This document shows, one piece after another, positions 28,354-36,217 of a stretch of DNA of 64,000 nt (position 1 is the stretch's first letter; each line of letters begins with the position of its first letter). This DNA comes from Cytophagaceae bacterium (lineage in GTDB: Bacteria; Bacteroidota; Bacteroidia; Cytophagales; Spirosomataceae): positions 1 through 64,000 of the forward strand of contig JAIXWL010000006.1 of NCBI GenBank assembly GCA_027491315.1, read 5' to 3'. The position numbers and the translations under genes were made by a program. The notes below the pieces were generated by a model that was not told where the DNA came from, made no database searches, and was given only the letters and a program-made list of their open reading frames with translations.

Positions 28354-28784
28354 AACCAACCAGCATCAAATTTGACTCCATATTTGTTGTAAAATTGAAT
28401 AGCAGGTTCATTCCAATCCAAGACTTGCCACATCATACCAGTGCATTTTGTGCGTTTGGCTTCGAGAATAGCTTCATCTAATAACATTTTTCCTAAACCC
28501 AAGGAACGAAATTCTTCTTTGATGAATAAATCCTCTAGATAAAATCTCTTTCCTTTCCAGGTCGAAAAACGAAAATACCAAAGGGAAAAGCCTGCTAATT
28601 TCCCCTCGTAATAAATCAAATTTGAAGCAAAAATGGGATTTTCTTTAAATCCATTTTCCACATAATCTTGCCAAGTGGAACTTACTTCCTCCGGTGCCTT
28701 TTCAAATAAAGCTAATTCTTTAACTAAACCATAAATAGCAGGAACATCATCTATTCCAGCCTTTCTAATTTCTATTTGCGCCAT
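28326..28784 (-). CDS. GNAT-family N-acetyltransferase
   Basis: A 152-residue acetyltransferase. The fold is complete: N-terminal IRKAGIDDVPAIYGLVKEL, the acetyl-CoA loop EEFRSLGLGKMLLDEAI (Q/R-x-x-G-x-G/A form) and DWNEPAIQFYNKYGV near the end. It resembles the spermidine/diamine acetyltransferase-like group (WYFRFSTWKGKRFYLEDLF), but the substrate cannot be stated. The start overlaps the end of the RluD-like gene by 20 bp. Confidence 0.9.
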   Translation of the reverse strand: MAQIEIRKAGIDDVPAIYGLVKELALFEKAPEEVSSTWQDYVENGFKENPIFASNLIYYEGKLAGFSLWYFRFSTWKGKRFYLEDLFIKEEFRSLGLGKMLLDEAILEAKRTKCTGMMWQVLDWNEPAIQFYNKYGVKFDAGWLNVHLDLSV

Positions 28785-29808
28785 GATTGGTTACTTCTCT
28801 TAATCGATATAAAACTTCCCGCATATCTTCAGGAAAATCTTGCTCAAAATAAATTCGTTCATTCTTTTTAGGATGATCAAATCCTAATGAAAAAGCATGT
28901 AAAGCTTGACGAGAACAAAGCTTCATGATATTGGCTGCAAAGGTTTTAAAATTAGCTATAGAACTCATATAACGAATTTTATCACCACCATAGGCAGCAT
29001 CTGATAATAAAGGATGTCCAATTGACGCAGCATGAGCCCTGATTTGATGTGTTCTACCTGTTTCTAAATTAAATCTAACTAAAGAACAGAAAACATAAGA
29101 TTCCATTACCTCATAATGAGTAATGGCTAATTTACCATGCTCCGCATCTTCTGGAAACATCATCATTACCTTTCGATCTCGTGGACTACGATCTATTTTA
29201 CCCCGTAGAGTTGCTTTGCTTTCTTTGGGTACACCCCAACAAATTGCATAATAGGTTCTGTCAATGGTATGGTCAAAAAACTGCCTAGCTAAATGATTTA
29301 ACGAAAATTCAGATTTTGCTACTACCAAAATCCCTGAAGTATCCTTGTCAATTCGATGAACTAAACCTGGACGAATATCCCCTTTTCCTGGTAAATTTTG
29401 GCAATGGTACAATAAAGCATTAACCAAAGTACCTTCCCAATTGCCATGAGCGGGATGAACAACCATACCAGAAGGCTTATTGATCAATATTAGCTCTTCA
29501 TCTTCATAAATGATATCTAAGGGAATATTTTCAGCAATAATGTCTTTATCTCTTGGCGGATGAGAAAAAGACACGACAATTTCATCCAAAGGCTTGACCT
29601 TGTAATTGGATTTGATTTGCAAACCATTAACTTTTACTGAACCAGATTCAATACTGGCTTGTATTTTGGACCTGGTAGCATTCGAAATTTTTAGAAGTAG
29701 GTATTTATCTATTCTAAGTAATTGTTGACCTTTGTCCACCGTGAAATTGAAATGTTCGAACAAATCATCTTCACTCTCAATGGGATCTATTTCATTATCT
29801 ATGGACAT
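28765..29808 (-). CDS. RluA/RluD-family pseudouridine synthase
   Basis: A 347-residue synthase with an N-terminal S4 RNA-binding domain (about 28-90: LRIDKYLLLKISNATRSKIQ) and the catalytic domain. The catalytic aspartate lies in GLVHRIDKDTSGILVVAKS, and LETGRTHQIRAHAASIGHPL follows. Length and S4 domain suggest the RluD type that modifies 23S rRNA helix 69. The start codon overlaps that of the divergent gene: the 8 bp ATGGACAT serve both. Confidence 0.93.
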   Translation of the reverse strand: MSIDNEIDPIESEDDLFEHFNFTVDKGQQLLRIDKYLLLKISNATRSKIQASIESGSVKVNGLQIKSNYKVKPLDEIVVSFSHPPRDKDIIAENIPLDIIYEDEELILINKPSGMVVHPAHGNWEGTLVNALLYHCQNLPGKGDIRPGLVHRIDKDTSGILVVAKSEFSLNHLARQFFDHTIDRTYYAICWGVPKESKATLRGKIDRSPRDRKVMMMFPEDAEHGKLAITHYEVMESYVFCSLVRFNLETGRTHQIRAHAASIGHPLLSDAAYGGDKIRYMSSIANFKTFAANIMKLCSRQALHAFSLGFDHPKKNERIYFEQDFPEDMREVLYRLREVTNHGANRN

Positions 29809-30670
29809 ATCTGTTTTTGAAAATTCATATTTGCAATTACCCTCACCTATTATTGAATTATTCCATCCATTATGGACAGAACAAGAAATCAGGCTTTTTA
29901 TGAAGCGAGATGATTTGATTCACCCCACGGTTTCAGGTAATAAGTGGCGCAAATTAAAGGAATATATCCGTATCGCCCAAGATAATCCCAAAAAGGGAAT
30001 TATAAGTTTCGGAGGAGCCTATTCCAACCATTTATATGCCTTGGCCTTTGTTTGCTATAAATTAAAAATTCCATGTATAGGAATAATTAGAGGTGAGGAA
30101 TTAAATGCCTCAAGTAATGCCTATTTAACACAAATAGAAGCATGGGGGATGATTTTACACTTTGTGGATAGAAGTAATTATCGAGAAAAAATTATCCCTA
30201 ATCAAATACAAAAAGAAGACTATTGGATAATTCCTGAGGGAGGATATTCAAAAGAAGGCATCATGGGGCTTAAAGATTTGGTGAACGAAATTCATGCAAG
30301 TTTAAAACCTGATTATTTACTTAGTGCCGTTGGAACAGGAACAACTATTTTAGGCCTAGCCCAATATTCGAACCTTGATACGATTGGAATTCTTTGTTTA
30401 AACAATGAGGAAGAAATTAAAAATCATATACTTGAACAAGAACTCATACTTCCCAAGCTTCAGTTAAACAAGGAATATGTTTTTGGTAAATATGCCTCTA
30501 AGCCTCCCGAATTATTAGAATTTTGTCAGTTTTTCCAAGATCAATTTCAGATACCAATAGAACCAACATACACTGGTAAAATGATGTTTGGAATTTTTGA
30601 TATGCTCAAAAAAAAGTACTTCCCGGCAGGAAGTACTCTCGTTTGTTTACATACTGGAGGAATCAAATAA
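29801..30670 (+). CDS. PLP-dependent ACC deaminase / D-cysteine desulfhydrase family enzyme
   Basis: A 289-residue fold-type II PLP enzyme. The lysine region is RDDLIHPTVSGNKWRKLKEY, followed by ISFGGAYSNHLYALA, IIPEGGYSKEGIMGL, a glycine-rich phosphate loop SAVGTGTTILGLA and the end LHTGGIK. Such proteins in Bacteroidota act on D-cysteine or 1-aminocyclopropane-1-carboxylate; specificity is not readable here. I start at ATG 29801, not at the longer in-frame 29732, because the extra residues would be low-complexity Ser-rich antisense to rluD. Confidence 0.88.
   Translation: MDISVFENSYLQLPSPIIELFHPLWTEQEIRLFMKRDDLIHPTVSGNKWRKLKEYIRIAQDNPKKGIISFGGAYSNHLYALAFVCYKLKIPCIGIIRGEELNASSNAYLTQIEAWGMILHFVDRSNYREKIIPNQIQKEDYWIIPEGGYSKEGIMGLKDLVNEIHASLKPDYLLSAVGTGTTILGLAQYSNLDTIGILCLNNEEEIKNHILEQELILPKLQLNKEYVFGKYASKPPELLEFCQFFQDQFQIPIEPTYTGKMMFGIFDMLKKKYFPAGSTLVCLHTGGIK
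30606..30637 (-). terminator. minus-strand terminator of sufB inside the convergent gene
   Basis: AGTACTTCC (30615-30623) and GGAAGTACT (30629-30637) form a perfect 9-bp stem with loop CGGCA. On the minus strand it is followed by a run of eight or nine T (30614-30606). It therefore terminates sufB transcription, although it lies in the last codons of the plus-strand PLP-enzyme gene. Confidence 0.75.
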
Positions 30671-30671
30671 A

Positions 30672-32126
30672 TTATCCAACAGATCCTTCTAAGGAAATAG
30701 CTAATAATTTCTGAGCCTCAACAGCAAATTCCATGGGTAATTGGTTTAACACTTCTTTGGCATAACCATTTACGATTAAAGCTATGGCTGTTTCAGTAGA
30801 TAAACCTCGTTGATTACAATAGAAAATTTGGTCTTCACCAATTTTTGATGTTGTCGCCTCATGTTCTACCGAAGCCGTATTATTTTTAACTTCCAAATAA
30901 GGGAAAGTATGAGCACCACAACGATCACCTAATAATAGTGAATCACATTGTGAATAATTTTTAGCTGAATCAGCTCTTTTCGCCACTTGAACTAAACCAC
31001 GATAGGAGTTTTGAGAGACACCGGCTGAAATACCTTTAGATACGATTCGAGATTTGGTATGCTTTCCTAGGTGAATCATTTTGGTTCCTGTATCAGCTTG
31101 CTGGTGATTATTAGTCACTGCCACGGAATAAAACTCCCCAATAGAGTAATCTCCTTTAAGTATGACCGACGGATATTTCCAAGTAACGGCTGAACCAGTT
31201 TCAACCTGTGTCCAAGATAATTTAGCATGTGCACCATCACAGATGCCACGTTTAGTTACAAAATTATAAATACCACCTTTGCCCTCTTTATCTCCTGGAT
31301 ACCAGTTTTGAACGGTAGAATATTTCACTTCTGCTCCAGCATGAACAAATATTTCAACAACTGCAGCATGCAATTGATTTTCATCGCGCATAGGTGCGGT
31401 ACATCCCTCTAAATAACTAACATAAGAATCTTCATCTGCTACAATCAACGTACGCTCAAATTGACCGGTACCTGCAGCATTAATACGGAAATAGGTAGAA
31501 AGCTCCATAGGGCAACGAACACCCTTTGGTATATAACAGAAAGAGCCATCAGAAAACACAGCGGCATTAAGTGCGGCGAAGTAATTATCCTTAACCGGAA
31601 CTACACTACCTAAATATTTCTTAATTAAATCTGGATGCTCTCGTACTGCTTCTGAAATAGAGCAAAAAATAATTCCTTTTTCTGCTAATGTTTCTTTAAA
31701 GGTAGTAGCAACGGACACTGAATCAATAACTGCATCTACTGCTACATTGGATAAACGTTTTTGTTCATCCAGTGAAATCCCCAATTTTTCAAAAGTCCGT
31801 CGAAGTTCGGGATCTATTTCATCCAAGGAATTTAACTGCTTTTTTGGCTTAGGTGCCGAGTAATATTTTAAGGATTGGTAATCCGTTGGGGTATAAGTCA
31901 CATTGGCCCAAGTTGGCTCTTGTAAGGTCTTCCAATAACGAAAGGCCGCCAATCTCCATTCAAACATCCATTCAGGTTCATTCTTCTTATCAGAAATAAA
32001 TCGAATGGTGCTCTCATCTAAACCAATAGGAGCTTCATCTGTGTCAAAATGAGATTCAAATCCGTATTTGTAATCGGAACTTGTTACTTCTTGTAAAATG
32101 TCATCTACCTTTTCTGCCATAACCAT
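30672..32126 (-). CDS. sufB: Fe-S cluster assembly scaffold SufB
   Basis: A 484-residue SufB of typical length. It builds Fe-S clusters with SufC and SufD. Seen are the N-terminal helical region ([20 protein letters not shown]), then [18 protein letters not shown], the beta-helix core with [20 protein letters not shown] and [10 protein letters not shown] (conserved cysteine), and the C-terminal [16 protein letters not shown]. It stands alone: the genes on both sides are not sufC or sufD. Confidence 0.97.
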   Translation of the reverse strand: MVMAEKVDDILQEVTSSDYKYGFESHFDTDEAPIGLDESTIRFISDKKNEPEWMFEWRLAAFRYWKTLQEPTWANVTYTPTDYQSLKYYSAPKPKKQLNSLDEIDPELRRTFEKLGISLDEQKRLSNVAVDAVIDSVSVATTFKETLAEKGIIFCSISEAVREHPDLIKKYLGSVVPVKDNYFAALNAAVFSDGSFCYIPKGVRCPMELSTYFRINAAGTGQFERTLIVADEDSYVSYLEGCTAPMRDENQLHAAVVEIFVHAGAEVKYSTVQNWYPGDKEGKGGIYNFVTKRGICDGAHAKLSWTQVETGSAVTWKYPSVILKGDYSIGEFYSVAVTNNHQQADTGTKMIHLGKHTKSRIVSKGISAGVSQNSYRGLVQVAKRADSAKNYSQCDSLLLGDRCGAHTFPYLEVKNNTASVEHEATTSKIGEDQIFYCNQRGLSTETAIALIVNGYAKEVLNQLPMEFAVEAQKLLAISLEGSVG

Positions 32127-32142
32127 TGTTTCTTAAGAAGCA

Positions 32143-32150
32143 CAAAATTA
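32143..32150 (-). promoter_or_regulatory. -7 element of sufB
   Basis: On the minus strand this reads TAATTTTG, a perfect TAnnTTTG box about 17 bp upstream of the sufB ATG. No clear -33 element is found, so the promoter may need an activator. Confidence 0.45.
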
Positions 32151-32201
32151 CAAAGCAAAATTTAGTTATGTAAGCATTTGATTAGAACTATTCTAAATAA
32201 G

Positions 32202-32666
32202 TTAAAATAATGGTGTATTTCTAATCAAACTTTCTTCCAATGAAATAAAGGTTTCAGTCCGTTGAATTCCAGTTACACGCTGAATCTTATCATGTAACAC
32301 TTCCCTTAAATGCTGGGTATCTCGACAAATTATCTTAGCAAATATGGAATAAATACCTGTCGTATAGTGAATATTAACCACTTCTGGTATCTTTTCTAAT
32401 TGTTTAGCTACATCTTCATACAGGGAACTTTTATCTAAATATATACCTAAAAAGGCAGTGATGTCCCAGCCAATTTTTGAATAATCTATTAATAGTTGGG
32501 CTCCTTTTACTATACCTAAGGCCTCCATTTTTTTCATTCTGACATGTACTGTACCGCCAGAAACGTCTAAACGCTGTCCGATTTCAGTATAAGGTAGATT
32601 GGAGTCTCTCACTAAAATTTCTAAAATCTTATAATCCAAAGGATCTAAATCGAATTTCTTATCCAT
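32202..32666 (-). CDS. Lrp/AsnC-family transcriptional regulator
   Basis: A 154-residue regulator. The N-terminal winged helix is LDPLDYKILEILVRDSNLPY and YTEIGQRLDVSGGTVHVRMK; the C-terminal RAM domain (about 70-145) holds the ligand-binding and dimer interface with KIPEVVNIHYTTGIYSIFAK. Such proteins sense amino acids. Its targets are unknown. It ends upstream of sufB and starts about 130 bp from the tRNA-like gene on the other strand. Confidence 0.92.
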   Translation of the reverse strand: MDKKFDLDPLDYKILEILVRDSNLPYTEIGQRLDVSGGTVHVRMKKMEALGIVKGAQLLIDYSKIGWDITAFLGIYLDKSSLYEDVAKQLEKIPEVVNIHYTTGIYSIFAKIICRDTQHLREVLHDKIQRVTGIQRTETFISLEESLIRNTPLF

Positions 32667-32734
32667 AATATTTTCAACAAATTGATATTATTTTTAAAAA
32701 TTACTCAAAAAAATTAGAATTTCTTTAAATAATT

Positions 32735-32764
32735 TTGAAAAATTAAAAATGATTTATAATTTTG
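32735..32764 (+). promoter_or_regulatory. consensus promoter of the tRNA-like RNA gene
   Basis: TTG (32735-32737, within TTTTG) is followed after exactly 19 bp by TAATTTTG (32757-32764). This is the full Bacteroidota housekeeping consensus with optimal spacing. Transcription is predicted to start near 32770, about 30 nt before the RNA's acceptor stem. Confidence 0.75.
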
Positions 32765-32798
32765 TGGTGTAATAATTACAAAGGTAAATATTATTTCA

Positions 32799-32942
32799 CT
32801 GTAGGGTGATGAAATTGGCAGACGTGCCCTCCTGTCTCGGGGGTGGTGAGTTCGGGATAAACGTAGCGTAATGGGTTGACCACTAAATCAGTTCTGCGAT
32901 ATGGCTAACCGCACCTTGGAGGTTCGAATCCTTCTCCTACAG
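32799..32942 (+). tRNA. atypical tRNA-like RNA with Asp-type anticodon loop and giant variable arm
   Basis: A 144-nt RNA with tRNA architecture. The acceptor stem CTGTAGGG/TCCTACAG gives 7 bp with G73, or 8 bp if C-G is counted. The D-arm ATGAAATTGGCAGACGT is of the Leu/Ser (class II) type. The anticodon stem CCCTC/GGGGG holds the loop CTGTCTC, with U33 and anticodon GUC, and the T-arm is canonical (GGTTCGAATCC). The variable region is 74 nt (32844-32917), closed by GGTG/CACC with a further possible stem CGTAG/CTGCG. U37 in place of a purine is abnormal. The gene has its own promoter and terminator. It could be a specialised tRNA, a tRNA-derived regulator or a tRNA pseudogene; the intact arms argue against decay. 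Confidence 0.65.
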
Positions 32943-32987
32943 CATTTTTATTATTTGGTTTTTAGTTTGTTGATGAAGTGTAATGTT

Positions 32988-33018
32988 AAAAGCAATTCTA
33001 TTTTAGAATTGCTTTTTT
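32988..33018 (+). terminator. terminator after the tRNA-like RNA
   Basis: AAAAGCAATTCTA and TAGAATTGCTTTT form a 13-bp stem with loop TTT, followed by more T. It defines a primary transcript of about 250 nt from the promoter at 32735-32764. Confidence 0.85.
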
Positions 33019-33035
33019 ATTTGAATAATAGTCTA

Positions 33036-33043
33036 TAAATTTG
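33036..33043 (+). promoter_or_regulatory. -7 element of the peroxiredoxin gene
   Basis: TAAATTTG is a perfect TAnnTTTG match 30 bp before the ATG at 33074. The nearest TTG pairs are 12 or 24 bp upstream, outside the usual 17-23 bp spacing. Confidence 0.4.
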
Positions 33044-33073
33044 GTAGATAATTCACCTTAAACCCCTATCGCT

Positions 33074-33709
33074 ATGTCATTAAGATTAGGAGATATTGCG
33101 CCAGATTTCAGCGCTGAAACAACTCAAGGACCTATAAATTTTCACGAATGGATTGGAAATTCATGGGTATTGTTTTTTAGTCACCCAGCTGACTTCACCC
33201 CTGTTTGTACAACTGAACTAGGAAAAACAGCATTATTAAATGGAGAATTTAGTAAAAGAGGTGTTAAGGCCATTGCTATTTCGGTTGATAGTCTTGATTC
33301 TCACAACAAGTGGGTACCGGATATTGAGGAAGTAAATCATGTACAGGTTAACTTTCCGATCATTGCAGATCCAGAGAAAAAGGTAGCACTTTTATATGAC
33401 ATGATACATCCAAATGCATCTGAAAAAGCTACAGTTCGTTCGGTATTTATTATTGGGCCAGATAAAAAGATTAAATTAACTTTAACCTATCCGGCTTCTA
33501 CAGGTAGAAATTTCACTGAAATTTTGCGCGTGATAGATTCTTTACAATTAACGGCAAACTATCAAGTTGCTACACCAGCAGACTGGGTTAATGGCGAAGA
33601 TGTTATCATTACTCCTGCTGTTTCTAACGAAGAAGCGGTTAGCAAATTTCCAAAAGGATTTACGACCGTTAAACCATATTTGAGAAAAACACCACAGCCA
33701 AATCTATAA
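33074..33709 (+). CDS. 1-Cys peroxiredoxin, Prx6 type
   Basis: A 211-residue AhpC/TSA-family peroxidase. The active site is HPADFTPVCTTELG with the peroxidatic Cys45. There is no other cysteine in the protein, so it is a true one-cysteine enzyme of the Prx6 class. The C-terminal domain (YQVATPADWVNGEDVIITPA) is the Prx6 extension. It reduces peroxides in the cytoplasm with an unknown thiol partner. The next gene starts 12 bp downstream. Confidence 0.94.
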   Translation: MSLRLGDIAPDFSAETTQGPINFHEWIGNSWVLFFSHPADFTPVCTTELGKTALLNGEFSKRGVKAIAISVDSLDSHNKWVPDIEEVNHVQVNFPIIADPEKKVALLYDMIHPNASEKATVRSVFIIGPDKKIKLTLTYPASTGRNFTEILRVIDSLQLTANYQVATPADWVNGEDVIITPAVSNEEAVSKFPKGFTTVKPYLRKTPQPNL

Positions 33710-33721
33710 GATTTTGTAAAT

Positions 33722-34504
33722 TTGGTGCTCAATCCAACTACATTGAAGAAAAGAACTCAGCTTATTGTTAGTCTATTTATTGTACTAATATTTTGTTGGG
33801 TTCTTTTTTTTATTTTAAATGCTTTGACCAAAGATGAAGGGCATCAATTTTCGTACAGTGATGCCGTTCAAATAGAAGTTCCTCAAAAACACCTCATTCA
33901 TGGAATCGATGTTTCCCATCACAATGGTAATGTACCTTGGAACCATTTGAGTGAATTGGACTTATTTGACACAGTTTCCTTAAAATTTGTATTTATTAAA
34001 GCTACCGAAGGTAGAAGTTTACAGGATCCAAATTTTGAAGTAAACTGGCAAAAAGCCAAGCAAAAGGGATTAATTGCAGGAGCTTATCATTTTTATATTC
34101 CTACTCGAGATCCCATTCAGCAAGCTAAGAATTTTTGTAAAATGGTTCAATTGGAAGAAGGAGACTTACCCCCTGTTTGTGATATAGAGGTTACCAATCA
34201 GGTGAATCATCAAAAACTTAGAAAAGATATTAAAGCTTTTTTAGATTATTTGAGCGAACATTATCATACCAAACCTATATTATATACCAATGTAAGAATG
34301 TACTCCGATTTATTTAAAAATGAGGAGTTTACCGACTTCCCTTTGTGGTTAGCCAGCTATGAATCGAATACGATTGTAGAGGCAGATAATCTGCGTTTTT
34401 GGCAATATAGCAAACAAGGGAAGCTTGAAGGAAATTCCAAATCTTGGGATTATAATGTATTTTTGGGCGATCATTCAGATTTTGCTTCCATGCTAATTAA
34501 ATAA
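33722..34504 (+). CDS. glycoside hydrolase family 25 (lysozyme-type muramidase)
   Basis: A 260-residue protein with an N-terminal membrane anchor ([20 protein letters not shown]) and a GH25 domain. Domain marks are [14 protein letters not shown] at the first strand, [21 protein letters not shown] and the catalytic pair in CDIEVTNQ. It should cleave peptidoglycan in the periplasm. The start is uncertain: the frame opens with TTG 33722 and GTG 33725, with another TTG at 33743; there is no upstream ATG in frame. Confidence 0.87.
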   Translation: MVLNPTTLKKRTQLIVSLFIVLIFCWVLFFILNALTKDEGHQFSYSDAVQIEVPQKHLIHGIDVSHHNGNVPWNHLSELDLFDTVSLKFVFIKATEGRSLQDPNFEVNWQKAKQKGLIAGAYHFYIPTRDPIQQAKNFCKMVQLEEGDLPPVCDIEVTNQVNHQKLRKDIKAFLDYLSEHYHTKPILYTNVRMYSDLFKNEEFTDFPLWLASYESNTIVEADNLRFWQYSKQGKLEGNSKSWDYNVFLGDHSDFASMLIK

Positions 34505-34509
34505 ATAAT

Positions 34510-36156
34510 ATGCTTTCTACCATTAATTTCACCCAAACCACTGCCTACCAAAAGTTATTAACTGACAAAAAAAGATTAGAAACTCATTCTATTTCAAGCC
34601 TATTTAAGTCAGATAAGGAAAGACAAAAAAAGTATAGTTTATACTTTAACGATATATTCATTGACTATTCGAAAAACATCCTCGATGAGGAAACCTTTGA
34701 ACACCTAATTGAATTAGCCAAGGAATGTCAATTAGAATCTGCTATTCAAGCCCAATTAAGTGGCGATATCATCAATCAAACGGAAGGAAGAGCCGTTTTG
34801 CATACAGCACTTAGGAAACCCAAGGGGCAAGCTCAATATTTACAGGGAGTTGATATCAATGCTGATATCCATCAAGTTAGGGCTCATATGAAAAAATTTT
34901 CAGAACAAGTTATTTCGGGTTCTTGGAAAGGATTTACAAATAAAAGCATTACAGATGTCGTAAATATTGGAATTGGGGGCTCAGATCTTGGTCCAGTGAT
35001 GGTCACAGAAGCATTAAAGCCTTACAAAACGCATTTAAATGTTCATTTTGTAAGTAATGTAGATGGGACGCACATCGCTGAAACACTAAAAAAAGTAAAT
35101 CCGGAGACAACTTTATTTTTAATTGCTTCCAAAACATTTACCACACAAGAAACCATGGCTAATGCCTTTACGGCGAGAGATTGGTTTTTAAAAACAGCCC
35201 AAGATGAGCAAGCTGTATCGAAGCATTTTGTCGCTTTGTCTACCAATAAAACCCAAGTTGAAAAGTTTGGCATTGATTCTGCCAATATGTTCGCATTTTG
35301 GGATTGGGTAGGTGGTCGATATTCACTTTGGTCTGCCATTGGTTTATCCATCTGCCTTTCCATAGGTTATGATAATTTTGAAGCATTATTGGATGGAGCA
35401 TATGAAATGGATTTGCACTTAGCTAATTCCCCATTGGAATCAAATGCTGCAGTCATTTTGGCTTTATTGGGAATTTGGTATGTCAATTTTTGGAATGCCC
35501 CTACCCAGGCTATATTACCTTATGACCAATACATGCATCGATTTGCTGCCTATTTCCAGCAAGGAGATATGGAATCTAATGGAAAATCCGTAGATAGAAC
35601 AGGTAAAAGAGTTACTTATGCTACGGGGCCTGTAATTTGGGGAGAGCCTGGCACCAATGGACAACATGCTTTTTATCAATTGATTCATCAAGGAACTCAA
35701 ATGATCCCAGCAGATTTTATTGCACCGGCCAAAACGCATAATCCTATTGGCAATCACCATACCCTATTAATGTCTAATTTCTTTGCTCAAACAGAAGCTT
35801 TGATGAATGGAAAAACATTGGAAGTCGTTAAATCTGAATTAGCCCAAGCTGGATTAGACCCAGCCGCTATTGAAAAATTAGCACCATTTAAGGTTTTTGA
35901 AGGAAATAAGCCTACAAATTCGATTTTAGCTAAAGAAATCAATCCCAAAACTTTAGGTGCATTGATAGCCATGTATGAGCATAAAATATTTGTCCAGGGC
36001 GTTATTTGGAATATATTTAGTTATGATCAATGGGGTGTAGAGCTGGGAAAACAATTAGCTAATTCCATTTTACCTGAACTAGAAAATGATAGTCAGATCA
36101 TAAGCCATGATAGTTCTACCAACGGATTAATCAATCAATTTAAGGCTTGGAGGTAA
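34510..36156 (+). CDS. pgi: glucose-6-phosphate isomerase
   Basis: A 548-residue isomerase of glycolysis and gluconeogenesis, the classic long form. It has the sugar-phosphate sites [18 protein letters not shown] and [12 protein letters not shown], the signature [17 protein letters not shown], and [14 protein letters not shown] with the catalytic histidine region. It interconverts glucose-6-phosphate and fructose-6-phosphate in the cytoplasm. Confidence 0.97.
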   Translation: MLSTINFTQTTAYQKLLTDKKRLETHSISSLFKSDKERQKKYSLYFNDIFIDYSKNILDEETFEHLIELAKECQLESAIQAQLSGDIINQTEGRAVLHTALRKPKGQAQYLQGVDINADIHQVRAHMKKFSEQVISGSWKGFTNKSITDVVNIGIGGSDLGPVMVTEALKPYKTHLNVHFVSNVDGTHIAETLKKVNPETTLFLIASKTFTTQETMANAFTARDWFLKTAQDEQAVSKHFVALSTNKTQVEKFGIDSANMFAFWDWVGGRYSLWSAIGLSICLSIGYDNFEALLDGAYEMDLHLANSPLESNAAVILALLGIWYVNFWNAPTQAILPYDQYMHRFAAYFQQGDMESNGKSVDRTGKRVTYATGPVIWGEPGTNGQHAFYQLIHQGTQMIPADFIAPAKTHNPIGNHHTLLMSNFFAQTEALMNGKTLEVVKSELAQAGLDPAAIEKLAPFKVFEGNKPTNSILAKEINPKTLGALIAMYEHKIFVQGVIWNIFSYDQWGVELGKQLANSILPELENDSQIISHDSSTNGLINQFKAWR

Positions 36157-36178
36157 GACTATTTTGAATCGTGATTTT

Positions 36179-36210
36179 AAAAAGCCAGGATTGGATTCCT
36201 GGCTTTTTTT
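36179..36210. terminator. bidirectional terminator between pgi and hisS
   Basis: AAAAAGCCAGGA and TCCTGGCTTTTTTT form a strong stem with loop TTGGAT. T-tracts are present in both reading directions, so it can end pgi (plus) and hisS (minus). Confidence 0.92.
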
Positions 36211-36217
36211 ATTGGAC

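Noticed and set aside
32844-32917. Group I intron or tmRNA-like insertion in the tRNA at 32799
   Set aside because: 74 nt is far too short for a group I intron and lies in the variable arm rather than the anticodon loop. There is no tag reading frame with resume signals as in tmRNA.
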